Counted from the first letter of the stretch, positions 44,588 to 55,863 are shown. The stretch: 64,000 bases of DNA from Neoconidiobolus thromboides FSU 785 (GCA_025603075.1 MU626325.1:40645-104644); one strand, 5' to 3'. Program-made: numbers and translations. Notes: generated from the sequence alone by a model not told the origin.

Positions 44588-45583
44588 TTAGTCACAACCA
44601 CCACCAAATTGAATGCCCCAAACAGTAGTATGGTCCACAAGAGCACTTTTTATACCAGGAAGATCGGAGGAAAGACATGTATCATCTTCCAAAACTTTGT
44701 TAGAGCATGTTTTAGCCACCATCCCTTTAATATAGACTTCAGTATGTTGGTGAACAAACCCTAGGACACGACTAGGTAGCCTTGGAACGGGATCGTTATT
44801 ATTAGTAAAACGTGCAGAATCTAAGACACTCTTATTAAACCATTCCGCAAAGTTAGCATTTCCTACTCTGGGTTGGCAAAAAGTAACTAAACGCATATCC
44901 TTAAATGGTACTTTCAATTTGTTATTGATATCAAGGATAGCTAAGGTAGCAATAGCACCACCTAATGAATGACCAGTACTGACGATTGTAAAACCTGGGT
45001 TTTTTGATAATAATTTTGTAAGAATTGGGATATAGAGTTCACTTAGCTTGTCTCTACATTGTTTAAACCCAAGATGGACTTTAATATCTGGGTTATTGCT
45101 TAATAAATCAGTCTTAATAAGCTTAGCGTTCTGAAACCAATTTGGAAGATTTGAAGACCCTCTAAATGAAATGATAATCTCATTTTTGGTTGAATCAACA
45201 GCAATCAATGCCTTGGTAGAATAGGTAGGATCCTCTATTACAGTAAAATACTTTGCAGAAGTAGATTGTTTACAATGTCCACAGCTCCATGCCTCCAATG
45301 CTTTATTTGAACAGTAAGATGCTCCAGCTAATCTCAAGTATCTTTTAGACTCACTATCATTTGGTACCAAACCTTCGGAAATAAAACCACGGAGTAAGTT
45401 TTTACTTCTTTTCCTTACAACTGTGTCTTTCGCTGCTTCTGCAGTAATAGCAGCCATTTCATTCTTAATTCGAGATAAGAAAGGATCTGCGCTTCCAGAG
45501 CCTGCATCTGCATCACGTGGTTTCAGATTGAACCCTAAAAATGTAGGGACATTAATTAAAATTAAGAAGTTTGCCAATTTCAT
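44588..45583 (-). CDS. Secreted class 3 lipase (Rhizomucor-type) 2
   Basis: A single-exon 331-aa enzyme homologous to the lipase at 41254-42237. Signal peptide about residues 1-18 (MKLANFLILINVPTFLGF), pro-segment to about 80, then the lipase fold. Triad: S206 (GHSLGGA), D264 (NNNDPVPRLP), H318 (VDHTTVWG). Oxyanion-hole region SFRGSSN at 139-145. The N-terminal Cys cluster (YCS...CGHC) is shared with lipase 1. The two are diverged (roughly half of residues identical by eye), so the duplication is old. Likely acts on extracellular acylglycerols; the lid residues differ, so substrate range may too. Confidence 0.93.
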   Translation of the reverse strand: MKLANFLILINVPTFLGFNLKPRDADAGSGSADPFLSRIKNEMAAITAEAAKDTVVRKRSKNLLRGFISEGLVPNDSESKRYLRLAGASYCSNKALEAWSCGHCKQSTSAKYFTVIEDPTYSTKALIAVDSTKNEIIISFRGSSNLPNWFQNAKLIKTDLLSNNPDIKVHLGFKQCRDKLSELYIPILTKLLSKNPGFTIVSTGHSLGGAIATLAILDINNKLKVPFKDMRLVTFCQPRVGNANFAEWFNKSVLDSARFTNNNDPVPRLPSRVLGFVHQHTEVYIKGMVAKTCSNKVLEDDTCLSSDLPGIKSALVDHTTVWGIQFGGGCD

Positions 45584-45638
45584 ATAGAGCTATCAAATAG
45601 TGATAAAATAACATGAAGTAAATGCAGTATATCTCTCT

Positions 45639-45646
45639 TATTTATA
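45639..45646 (-). promoter_or_regulatory. TATA box of lipase 2
   Basis: TATAAATA on the minus strand, 56 bp before the ATG at 45583, the same octamer as for lipase 1. Confidence 0.6.
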
Positions 45647-46472
45647 GCATCTATTTAGGCATACAATTACTGTCCATATCAATTAATTTAATTTATATGT
45701 TCCTCTTGTATTATACATATTTGATTTGAAATTAATAAAATTAATAAAATATCAATTATTAAATAGTGAACATTTACTTAAACAGTCTTAATCTACTCTA
45801 TGTACATTTAATTAATTATATAGTTGTTCGGTTAATAAATTAATATGGTGAAATTCACATAATTTAATACAAATTTACCATTAATTATAAATTTTATCTA
45901 TCTTTCAATTGATAAGCTGAGTGTTAGCACTACAAGTTAAATACCTACAAATAAATATTGATTCAGATTGTTGTCTTGTTTATGATTTAAACACAAATAA
46001 TATTACAACTGTCAAGAGCTTTTTTACTTATTAACCTCAATTAGGTAATTGCTTTTTTTTTGGATTTTATCATGAGTCTTGCAATCTATTGTTTCAATTA
46101 ACTTTACTTTAATTGATAAAAACAATAACACTGTTATTCATCTGCTATGTTTTTCACTTTACAGAACACAAATACTTTATCTGTATAACACAGTACATTT
46201 GAAGAAGTTTAAACCATATTTTATAAAATCATTTGAAATTATATATTTACACATTATTTACAAATAAATACCTAAAACTATAATTGGAAATTGAGGTAAT
46301 AAGTCTAATATATTTTAGCTTTAACTTTTATAAGTTTTAGGTATAAACAATTCTTATTAGAATAGTAGGCTAAAGCCCAAACGAGAACAAAGGCTAGTAT
46401 ACATCTTTAAAAGACAGTGTTTGCCCTAAAAAACAGTCATATTTAATAAGTTAAAATAAAAGGTAATAATAA

Positions 46473-46634
46473 ATGAAATTTGGATATGATATAATTTATA
46501 GGTTTAAAGAAACACTAGATACTTTACTCAATAAAATAAATTTACTCAAAAATTTTGATCAAGTTGCGAATTACTTGATTGAAGCACGTGGTGAAGCTAA
46601 GGCCGATAAAATCAAGAGAACCATAAAACCATAA
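46473..46634 (+). CDS. Possible 53-codon small ORF
   Basis: Starts at an ATG in AATAAATG context and ends TAA. It encodes a mostly helical, charged peptide (MKFGYDIIYRFKETLDTLL...EARGEAKADKIKR). No signal peptide or homologue recognised. Its Lys/Glu/Ala-rich C-terminal half is more protein-like than the surroundings, but chance is possible. Confidence 0.2.
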   Translation: MKFGYDIIYRFKETLDTLLNKINLLKNFDQVANYLIEARGEAKADKIKRTIKP

Positions 46635-47613
46635 AAAATCAAAATGAAATAAAATTGCTAAAAAACTACCGTACCACACTCCATTGATTTATTTGTATAA
46701 AATAGGTGGTTTTTTTATGCAAAATTAACGGTTTTCTATCAGTACAAAATAACGTACTCATTTTTAGGTAAATTTTTGGATTTAAAAAGTATTGGAAAAT
46801 AGTTAAAACCATCAATAATTGTAACATTTAATAAGAAACTTAATCTGTTGGAAAAAAATATTTAACATTACAACATTCCTACCAAAAACTTCATTAAAAG
46901 ACTTTTACTATAACTTTGTGTAAATAATGTTGTGCTATTTATAGCACACTAAATTATTTTAGAGCAATTCTAAAAAATGAAAAGGTATTGGACAAGCCAT
47001 TAGTACTTGAATGAAGATTGTCAAATAGTTTTTTTGGTATATAGTATATTTTATTTTTCTTCATTTTGAAATACATGCACCCAAGTATTCTATTAATTAA
47101 AACAAAAAAGAAAATACTAAAGATATTAAGCTCTAGGTACCAAAGTACTGAGTAGAAAGCTTATAGAAGTACACGAAGACAGCCCAACCTCTTCAAATCT
47201 TTTTTGAACTGGGAAAGTCAAAATAATGGTACGTCATCTTAATTTGACAAGGTAACTAAAATTACTAATTTTTTCTTATTAGAGCGGTAATAACCAATGT
47301 ATAATATCATAATAATAAAAATGACTGCTGTCAAATATATTATTATATTACAAAAAAATACCTGAATTTAATTATGTCGTATATTTTTAGCAACTTTGTT
47401 AGCTGATAAACTTACAAGTTATTTTTTTACACTTAAAATAAACTTAAGATTAGCTGATACTAAATTTTACTAAAATAAAACTGATATAAGAAAATTAATA
47501 AAAAAGAATAATATTCAATTAGTTCTTCAGCTGTTTATTGCATTTAAGCAAATATTATGTTAAATAATGCCAGAAGTGAATTCGAATGTTTTTTATTTTT
47601 AAAATGAGTCAAA

Positions 47614-47719
47614 ATATGGGGATGTATTTTTGTATTTAAGAATTTTACTAACAATTTTTCCACTCAAATAGTGCTTAAAAGATGGAAAAAATGCCGAGGC
47701 TAAAAAAACATCCCCATAC
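47614..47719 (+). mobile_element. MITE-A copy 16
   Basis: ATATGGGGATGTATTTTTG... to AACATCCCCATACA, forward. Confidence 0.85.
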
Positions 47720-47772
47720 ACTAAAAAAATACATTTTATTACTTCTTATAAAATGCCAGCTATTAAATTATA

Positions 47773-47878
47773 ATATGGAAACATTTTTTTACCTTTAAGA
47801 ATTTTACTACCAATTTTTCCGCTCAAATAGCACTTAAAACATGAGAAAAGTAATGAAGCCAAAAAACACCCCCATATA
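47773..47878 (+). mobile_element. MITE-A copy 17
   Basis: ATATGGAAACATTTTTTTA... to ACACCCCCATAT, forward, 53 bp after copy 16. Confidence 0.8.
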
Positions 47879-48494
47879 GTGTTGAGTTTTTCTTATTGAA
47901 AAACAAGGTTGAAAATTAAACCTGTAGCATTTAGTTCAAAATTAGATAGTATAGGACGTGTAATACGTAGCAACCCAAAAGGCTGCATCTTAACATAGAG
48001 TTAATACTGTTATGTGCGATTGTATTATATTATCTTTAATTCCACATTTAATAGGATGGTACGATTTAGTTAAAAAAATTTAAAACTTTGAAGAATATTA
48101 TATTAGTATATAAAATATTTGAAGAAAGTTTGAATATTTTAAAAAATATGGGAATAATTTAACACAAGGGATAGACTTTACACTATGTTGACACGCGATC
48201 TAGATGGCGTTTTTTTAGCGTTCATTTAATTCTACCAAGGCTTATAAAAGCTTAACCTTTAAAATTGGATGGCAAGAGGGAGTGGTCTTACCACTAGGTA
48301 GAAATCCTTTTGATTAAAAATGACAAATTTCACAAATAAGCAAATTGGAATGTAAGTACAATCAATTTAAATTCTAAACATTTTATCTAGTTAGCTGTGG
48401 GAACTATTTGTTTGATAAATTATTAGGCTCCTCTAATTTGATTCGAATGTCTATTAAATTTTTTACTTTAAATAACAGACCAACATAATAACTT

Positions 48495-48978
48495 TGTGAA
48501 ATCTGGTACTCAGGGTTTGGAATCAAGAACAGCTATTGCTGGGTTGACTACACTATAAGTCGAAAGGTCTTAGTTTATGTGACTGAGATAGACTTAGATT
48601 ATGAGGAATAGCACGTAATAGGTTACAAGCTATATAAAACAAATAGAATAGACAATACTAATGTAAAATCTATGTAAAATACTATTAAGAAAACTTAGTG
48701 GCTTTATTAAATGTTCGAGATATCAAAGAATAATTCAGTTATAAAAGCCTCGAACTACTATACTCTGTAAACTCTTTTATACTCTGTAAACTCTTTTATA
48801 CTCTGAAAAGTATAAATATCAAAATGAGAAGATAACATTCTTTTGGATGGAGCTAGAAGTTCTCATAACAAATCAAAATAAGAACATGGGATTGATTTCC
48901 TCTGAGCTCGAGAACACAACAGCTTAGGCGGTTGTTATGTTATAATTAACCATGGGACTGACAAAGCGATATTTCACG
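48495..48978 (+). mobile_element. Solo LTR 1 with 5-bp target-site duplication
   Basis: A 484-bp segment starting TGTGAAATC and ending ATTTCACG, flanked on both sides by AACTT (48490-48494 and 48979-48983). A homologous copy lies at 57173-57635. Inside are 2.5 tandem copies of a 19-bp unit (TATACTCTGTAAACTCTTT) near 48758-48805, which includes TATA-like promoter sequence. No retrotransposon coding region adjoins it. Strand is given relative to the other copy; element polarity is not proven. Confidence 0.7.
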
Positions 48979-50689
48979 AACTTCTCAAGATAGTTGTATT
49001 GCTATCATAGACAAATCTAAACAGTAATAGGATTATAGCTGTTAACGTTTAACGAAGTGTCTTTTTTTAAATAACTATTTAAGTCACTGATCTTCAAATA
49101 CTTTGAATTTTGTAACACTTCTACAATACAAATCTAATTAGCGACTCTACATTCTTTGGTCAGGATGTCATTAATGGAGTTTACATGATAAAATTTTTTT
49201 AACAAAATATTACATTTTCAAAATAACTTCCTTTATTAAATTAATCTTCTAAATTTAACAAACTTTATAGTATTTGGTTATACATAAGAATGAGTTAATA
49301 AAGCTGAGTATCTTATAAACTCCAAGTATCAGAACAACATCAATCCTTTTATAAATATCATGTATTTATTTTTATAGTAAAAACTGTAGTTCGGACCATG
49401 TCCTTCAAAACATCAATACCATTGTTTTATTCAGCTTTCTAAGTATAGTGTTAAGTTTATTTTATCCTCATTTGGAAGAATTCGTAGCGTATCTTTAGTT
49501 ACATTTTCTCTCAGACCCTTGAATTTATAAATGCTTGATTTTGAGATTAAGTGAAATTGGAAAAAAACAATTTTTTGTTTATATTTATATTAAGAGGTGC
49601 TTCCTTATAGGTAAAAATGAGCAGTAACGATATTTCACTAACTTATATTTAGTAGCATTATTCTTCAAAATAACCCACAATATTTCATAGTAAGGTCGGT
49701 TTTTGAAAAATATAATCTACCCAATTTTTGATATGTTTAAAGAGAATATATTAAGACAAAATATTTTAATATATAAAAGAAATATAGCTAAAATAGTTTT
49801 ACCTCTTTATTTGAATACAGGAAACGATAAAACTAGTCTATTGGGACTAAGCCAAAAGAATTCAAACTCAATAATGACAATAAATTAAAATTCTATATTA
49901 TATATTATAATAATTATAATCCCTATATATTAATTTTTGAGGTATAAAAAAACCTTACTTGGCATATGAGTTTGTTTAAAAGTTAATCATATAACTACTA
50001 ACAACATAAAAAGCCAAAAATGGTATCGCATTGATGATAGTGGGTATATTATCTGTAAAGCCAATTCATTGCTAATGATATCGATAGCTTGATTATGGTG
50101 AATAAGTTTAAGTAATTGTTTTTGGGGCTATTTGTTTATTTCAAAAATACTTTTATTATCTCGGGACTGTTTAATAACTAAGACACCTATACTGTATAGT
50201 TTAGATAACAGGTTATATTTAATATTTGTAAAAAAATAATTGAATAGAATTCTCTATAAGAATATTATATTAGGAACATGTTAGTATAACAACTAACATA
50301 GAGTTTTGTAAGCAACTAAACACTGAATTGATAGCAATTAAAATCACTTTTTGCGCCAACGTTTGTTAGTACATGTCAAAGTTTATGTTACTACGATTAA
50401 TTCCATCAAGTTAAAGGGTTTAATAATACAAAACTATTTTTTTACTGTTTTTTTTTATTCTCGCTGGATCAAAGGAATAGCAATAAGTTCATCCAAAGAA
50501 GCCACCTATTTTTTATTTCTGTCTTCTATCAATTACTCCGATGCTGAAAATTCTAAACATCACCTGAGTGTGTATTGAAAACCGGTTAGTTATTCTGATA
50601 ACTTTGTAAATACTTTCATCATATTCTATTGGCTAAAATAAATCATTTTATTTAGAAAAGATATCTTTTCATCTTAAGTTTCTTTCAAA

Positions 50690-51982
50690 ATGAGCATACA
50701 ATTTGAGTGTTTGCCAGAGTTTCTAGTAGAAGAGATATTCAAATTATTGGATCCAGCTGTATTATTTGAGTTTCGTTTTTTAAGTAAATATTTGTCCAAG
50801 CTTGTGGACAATGTAATCAAATATAACTTAACTTACTCGGCTTATGACGATATTAGAGTATACCAAAAACATCAACAGGAATTTATTGAAGAACATGTAC
50901 TATCAATGAAACATATCAATATAGTTGGTGATAAAAATATCAGATACTTAGATTCTTGTCCAAATTTAGTATCTATTTATTATAAAAAGGAGTTAGGAAG
51001 TAGTAACAAGAAGATAAATAGCGAATTGTCAAAATTAAAATGGATGGTTATGGATTCGGATGATCATCAACAGACATTAAAGATATTTAATAATTATTTA
51101 GGTCAACTTAAAGGATTTGAAGTCATTGGAATTAATGTATACACTAGAGAGATCATTAAATACTTGAACCCTAATAAACTGGTTTCATTTAAAATATATT
51201 CCAGGAGTAAGCTATATCTTGATGGGCTAGATAAAATCAAAGCGAATTATAATAAACTAAATGTACTACATTTCAAAACAAATCTATCCTTATTTCCTCC
51301 TGTGATATTTAGTTCTAATTTGAGTTTTGCTTCTAACTTAAAGTTGGAAATTCAAGCAAAATATAAATTCAATCTGGAATGTTTTGGTAATATAAAGCAA
51401 TTCAAGAGTATTAAACTAATAGACTTCCCTGATAGTGAGCTCGAAAAAACCAATGCTTACGACAATGTTAGTATATTTAAAAGTAATGGTATTATTACCA
51501 AAGCTTTTTTTGATTCCAACTTTCCAATTAAATATGATGTTTTGAAGTTACCAACATTAAAATATGTTCATTTCAAAGAGTTATCAAAAGAAATTTTAAC
51601 TGCAATTCAACTTTTGCCAAATATCCAAGTTTTGTCTTTAGATACAAAATGGTCCAGTATTAAAGAGATATTTGGTAAATCCAATTTAAATGATATTAAC
51701 CTTTATGACGAGAAGCACAACTCAATTAAATGTAAGTTTATCAAAGAAATTAAAATTAAGGAGTTTCATAATACATTAAAAGAATTCTATTGTTTTTTAT
51801 CCCTTTTTCCATATGTTGAAGAATTAAAAACTGCAAGCTTTGATTTAACAGATTTTGATGAAAATATTAGCTATCACATTACTACTCGATTATCCCTACT
51901 TACGCCTTATAGATCGGAGCAGTACCCACTTTATAAAAGTAAATTGAGATATATTCGTAACACATCATGGGTTTACAAATAG
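50690..51982 (+). CDS. F-box-like protein with degenerate leucine-rich repeats
   Basis: A single-exon 430-aa protein. Residues about 4-45 (FECLPEFLVEEIFKLLDPA, then LSKYLSKLVDN) fit an F-box, which would bind Skp1 in an SCF ubiquitin ligase. Residues about 80-400 contain loosely spaced Leu/Ile/Phe-rich strands (KLVSFKIYS, LNVLHFKT, LKYVHFKELS, IQVLSLDTKW) of the degenerate LRR type used as substrate receptor. No signal peptide. The family is represented a second time by the pseudogene at 37283-38503, so it is turning over here. The target is unknown. Confidence 0.7.
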   Translation: MSIQFECLPEFLVEEIFKLLDPAVLFEFRFLSKYLSKLVDNVIKYNLTYSAYDDIRVYQKHQQEFIEEHVLSMKHINIVGDKNIRYLDSCPNLVSIYYKKELGSSNKKINSELSKLKWMVMDSDDHQQTLKIFNNYLGQLKGFEVIGINVYTREIIKYLNPNKLVSFKIYSRSKLYLDGLDKIKANYNKLNVLHFKTNLSLFPPVIFSSNLSFASNLKLEIQAKYKFNLECFGNIKQFKSIKLIDFPDSELEKTNAYDNVSIFKSNGIITKAFFDSNFPIKYDVLKLPTLKYVHFKELSKEILTAIQLLPNIQVLSLDTKWSSIKEIFGKSNLNDINLYDEKHNSIKCKFIKEIKIKEFHNTLKEFYCFLSLFPYVEELKTASFDLTDFDENISYHITTRLSLLTPYRSEQYPLYKSKLRYIRNTSWVYK

Positions 51983-52021
51983 CGTGGTACTTAAATTTAT
52001 TATAAATATCAATGATAAACT

Positions 52022-52120
52022 ATATTGATTATGTTTTCGTTTTCATTACTTTTTCTATTTTTCAAATGTTGTTTGAACGGAAAGATTGTTAGTAAAATTC
52101 TTAAAAATACATCGTCATAT
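52022..52120 (-). mobile_element. MITE-A copy 18
   Basis: Diverged reverse copy (TATATTGATTATGTTTTCG... to TACATCGTCATAT), 40 bp after the F-box gene stop. Confidence 0.7.
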
Positions 52121-52790
52121 TTTAACTTAATTTTTGCTTTATAATTTGATATTTAAGCCTTTTTAAATAGTGTGTGTAAAAAATAGTTATTAACAATAAA
52201 CAAATATTAACAAAATAGATATTTATTATCTATCATTAATTATGATATCTTATATATTACTTAAATGCATCTATGGCGGTAAATTATAGAGTGTAAGCAT
52301 AAAGTTTTACTTCGAAACTAGTATACATTGGTTTATAAAATCAGACAATTCTATTTAATATGAAATTCATTTATTAATTATCTAGATACCCAACAACATG
52401 GAAAAAAGTTAAAACTTTATTATAAAAATTGAATAAAATATAGTTTAAAGGTGAATGTTTTTTGAAATAGCTACAATTTCCATTATAGCCAATCAAAAAG
52501 AATTATATCCAACCTAAATAAAAACAGAAATAAAAATTATTAAAAAAATTGTTTAACAGATTTATTCAATTAAATTCAAACATCAGATTGAACTAAATTG
52601 TAGTTTTAATTACAATATATATCATGATAGTATATTGTCATAAGACATTAGGATTTAAACATATAGTATAAAATATTTTTACTTCATTTTATTAATTGGG
52701 CTATTTCTTTGTTCAAAAAATTCATTTGAAGCTGATTGATTCTCCCTAATTTCAAAAATAATTTGACAAGTTATATCTATCTTAAACTAA

Positions 52791-52896
52791 TATTTGGGGA
52801 TGTATTTTTATGTTTGAATTTTACTGACGATTTCTCCGCTCAAATAGTGCTTAAAAGATAGAAAAAGTAATGAAGCCAAAAAAAACATCCCCATAT
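52791..52896 (+). mobile_element. MITE-A copy 19
   Basis: TATTTGGGGATGTATTTTTA... to AACATCCCCATAT, forward. Confidence 0.85.
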
Positions 52897-53099
52897 ACTA
52901 GTTTCGAATTAAAATAAAGAAAATCAATTATGAAGTTAATACTCTATTGAACTTCATTGCTTATAAATTGATAAGTAATAAAGTTAAAGATCATACTGTT
53001 TATAATAAAATTAGAATGCTTAACAATGTTAAATCGGGCTCATTTAAAAGATAAAGAAATAAAGATCAAGATAAATAATGGGCTAATAAAACTATTGAA

Positions 53100-53305
53100 A
53101 TACAAGTAAAATTATGAGAAGAGGGACAATCAGAAGCTCAAGTCATGAGATTAGTTGAAGTGCAAATTGATTCAAATAAAGCTACTAAGAAAGATATAAG
53201 AAAGAAGTCCAAGAAAAGTTTCAAGAAAAAATGTAAGGAAGAATATAATGAAGACGTGATGTAGCAACTCAAACAAAGTTCTATAGAACTATTTGAAGCT
53301 TAATA
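53100..53305 (+). pseudogene. Relic of a lysine-rich coding sequence
   Basis: The plus strand reads EEGQSEAQVMRLVEVQIDSN, then KATKKDIRKKSKKSFKKKCK, then EEYNEDVM, a stop (TAG), and QLKQSSIELFEA before TAA. Composition is coding-like, but no ATG opens it and further stops lie upstream. Similar eroded stretches occur near 60590-60930. Origin unknown. Confidence 0.35.
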
Positions 53306-53547
53306 ATTGAATTTATTTTTATTTTTTTGAATAGTTTAAACTCTAAAAAACAAAAAGAAATAAAAATATCAAAAAATCAAATTTATTATGAGTTTAAATA
53401 TATACTTTAGTAAGTAAGTTGGTTAATATATTCAAATTTTTAATCTAAGTTTTAATATCTTTAATCGAGTTCCTTATTCTTTATAATTAACTTAATAACA
53501 TAAATCAAACAATTATACTAAAAATCATTATTATTATTATTAATTTA

Positions 53548-55800
53548 TTAAAAATTAATTTTTATATCAAACTCATTATCTTTCTTAACTTCTTGAACAA
53601 TAACATAAAGTATACCATTACGATCTAATTTATCATAATACCAACCGTCAATATTAAGATTCATGTTATTAATATCTGGTTTATTATTTAATTTGTTTGA
53701 GTTATTAAATTGAACTGATTTAGGTTGATTATCCAAATGAATAGTTAAATAATAGGGTCTTTTAACAGTAGCATTATCAAAAGTACCTAAAATTTTACCA
53801 ATTTTAATCTTAATATTATTATTAGATTCAATATTTAAAAAATAAGTTTGTTGAGTAAATTGATTATTTTTAAATTGTCTTGTAACATAATCATCTTCAT
53901 ATAATGTAAATTGATTATTACTGTTGACTTTTTTAGAAGGATAAATATCTAATATAATAGCATCAGTAGAATGACGTTGTTTATAATTATTAACTGGATT
54001 CCACATTGGTATGATAGAATTTTCTTTAACAAATAAAGGTAATATGTCTAATGGAGCATTATAATTATTTAGTGTAATTGGGCCTTCATATACTTTGCCA
54101 TTCCAATAATCAATCCAATTACCTTTAGGTAAATAAATATCATCCCTTTTTAATTCGTCTTTATAAACTGGTGCTACTAAAAATGAATTACCAAACATAT
54201 ATTGATATTTAGTAATCTCCTTATCCCAAGTATTTTTATCATTAGGAAATTCTAATAACATAGAGCGAACAATAGGAACACCCGTATTATGAGCTTCTTT
54301 AGCAAAAGTATAAATATAAGGTAATAATTTGGATCTCAATTTTAAATATTTTCGATTAATAGAAGTACCAGGTTCACCAAATCTCCAAGGTTGCTTATCA
54401 AATTCAGCCCATCCAGAAACAGCTAAAAAGGTGGGTGAAAAGACTTTAAATTGTAAATCTCTTATATAAGTAATTGGACTACCATCACCAATTCCATTCA
54501 AATCAGAAGATGTATAAACTAAAGAAGATAAACCAGAACCATGAATTGTAGGTATATGGTAACGAATAGTTTCAAAGGTACCATATTGATCACCTGACCA
54601 ATGAATACCACATTTTTGTACACCTGCCCAACCTTCAATTGACCAAACTAAACCTCTTGAATTTGAATAATTCTCAATTCCATTATAAGCTTCATTACAG
54701 GCATTAAAACTAAATTCATAACCTGGTCCTACCCAAGTACCATCTAATTTATAAGCTTTAACTCCTAAATTAGATACTTCATTTGGTAATTGACTTAAAT
54801 CACTATTAGTCCATAATCCAATACTGACATTTCTGTATCTCATTGCTTCATTTGTTTCATTTAATCTTGTATACCCACAATTAAAACCATCATTTAATAT
54901 CATATAACCTAAAGGTAAATCATTTTCAATATAACCATCTGCTACTTTAGTAGAATCAATTAATGTATCTTTTGGTGGTCTACCATTAGCTGTATTATAA
55001 TAACAATCAGAATCTCCTAATTGTAAACCATAAATTGGGGGCATAAATGGACGTCCAGTTAAATAAGTGTATTTATTTAATATTTGTTTGAAATTGCCCA
55101 AAAAATAATAAGCATCTAAACGTAATTCATTATGAGTGAAATTTAAGGGAGAATTAAAGTCATAATTTCCTGGTGAAAATGTATTTCTAAACACCCCATA
55201 GCCATTAGTACTCATGTAAAAGGGTACTGGATTAGGATTATTTCCATCTACATAATTGTAATCTGTAGTTATATTAAGTTTTGTATTACGATGACTAAAT
55301 CGTCCATTTTGCATACCACCACCAAAATATTCCTCTTCTTTTAATTGTTTTAATAATTGAGTTGTACTATTTGTATTCTTATTAAATTCAATAGAATCCA
55401 CTTCTTCAAAGATAACTTGATTAGAATTATTTAATAATTTAATTTTAATAGGTTGATAATTGATAAGTAATTTAAATTGAGTATTAAGATTAGTAATTTG
55501 TAAATGATTTGAATTTTTATAGGCAATGACTTTAGTAGGTGTAAATTTATCAGTTACTACTATTGGGGTTTTTAATTCACTAAAATCATGTTCAGAATCA
55601 ACTCCTTGAATACGTAAGATATTATCTTCAAGCCAACTTATTATTAATTTATGATTGTTGTTACTAATAATTAATACTTTATTGTCTCCTATTTGTTTAT
55701 ATTCTTTAAAGTTATCTAATTTACTACCTTGTACTATAAGTATTATAATACAAAATAAAAAGAATAGTAAATTATTAAAGTAAAGTGGATTAATTAACAT
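53548..55800 (-). CDS. Secreted glycoside hydrolase family 31 (alpha-glucosidase-type)
   Basis: A single-exon 750-aa enzyme with a hydrophobic signal sequence or anchor at residues 9-25. The GH31 N-terminal beta-sandwich (about 30-245) includes EEYFGGGMQNGRFSHR and NGYGVFRNTFSPGNYDF. The (beta/alpha)8 barrel follows (about 250-600), with catalytic nucleophile D353 (YKLDGTWVG) and acid/base D404 (HWSGDQYGTFE), and C-terminal beta domains finish it. GH31 enzymes release or transfer alpha-linked glucose or xylose from oligosaccharides. The FGGGMQNG and GWAG..HWSGDQ signatures are of the type I associate with bacterial-like GH31 subgroups rather than classical maltase-glucoamylases, so exact substrate is uncertain. 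TATAAAAA lies about 64 bp upstream. Confidence 0.92.
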   Translation of the reverse strand: MLINPLYFNNLLFFLFCIIILIVQGSKLDNFKEYKQIGDNKVLIISNNNHKLIISWLEDNILRIQGVDSEHDFSELKTPIVVTDKFTPTKVIAYKNSNHLQITNLNTQFKLLINYQPIKIKLLNNSNQVIFEEVDSIEFNKNTNSTTQLLKQLKEEEYFGGGMQNGRFSHRNTKLNITTDYNYVDGNNPNPVPFYMSTNGYGVFRNTFSPGNYDFNSPLNFTHNELRLDAYYFLGNFKQILNKYTYLTGRPFMPPIYGLQLGDSDCYYNTANGRPPKDTLIDSTKVADGYIENDLPLGYMILNDGFNCGYTRLNETNEAMRYRNVSIGLWTNSDLSQLPNEVSNLGVKAYKLDGTWVGPGYEFSFNACNEAYNGIENYSNSRGLVWSIEGWAGVQKCGIHWSGDQYGTFETIRYHIPTIHGSGLSSLVYTSSDLNGIGDGSPITYIRDLQFKVFSPTFLAVSGWAEFDKQPWRFGEPGTSINRKYLKLRSKLLPYIYTFAKEAHNTGVPIVRSMLLEFPNDKNTWDKEITKYQYMFGNSFLVAPVYKDELKRDDIYLPKGNWIDYWNGKVYEGPITLNNYNAPLDILPLFVKENSIIPMWNPVNNYKQRHSTDAIILDIYPSKKVNSNNQFTLYEDDYVTRQFKNNQFTQQTYFLNIESNNNIKIKIGKILGTFDNATVKRPYYLTIHLDNQPKSVQFNNSNKLNNKPDINNMNLNIDGWYYDKLDRNGILYVIVQEVKKDNEFDIKINF

Positions 55801-55863
55801 AGCTGAATTAATAAATAGAACGAATACTATTGTTTATTTTTAATTATTAAGTAAATTACTTTC

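Larger units (their letters stand above)
45647..50689. other. 5-kb repeat-rich intergenic region
   Basis: Contains a short ORF (46473-46634), two MITE-A copies and a solo LTR. Other open frames (46079-46267, 49703-49888, 50351-50578) lack ATG context, homology or composition support. Confidence 0.5.
51983..53547. other. Intergenic with two MITEs and a coding relic
   Basis: Apart from MITE-A copies 18 and 19 and the relic at 53100-53305, only AT-rich sequence. Confidence 0.5.
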
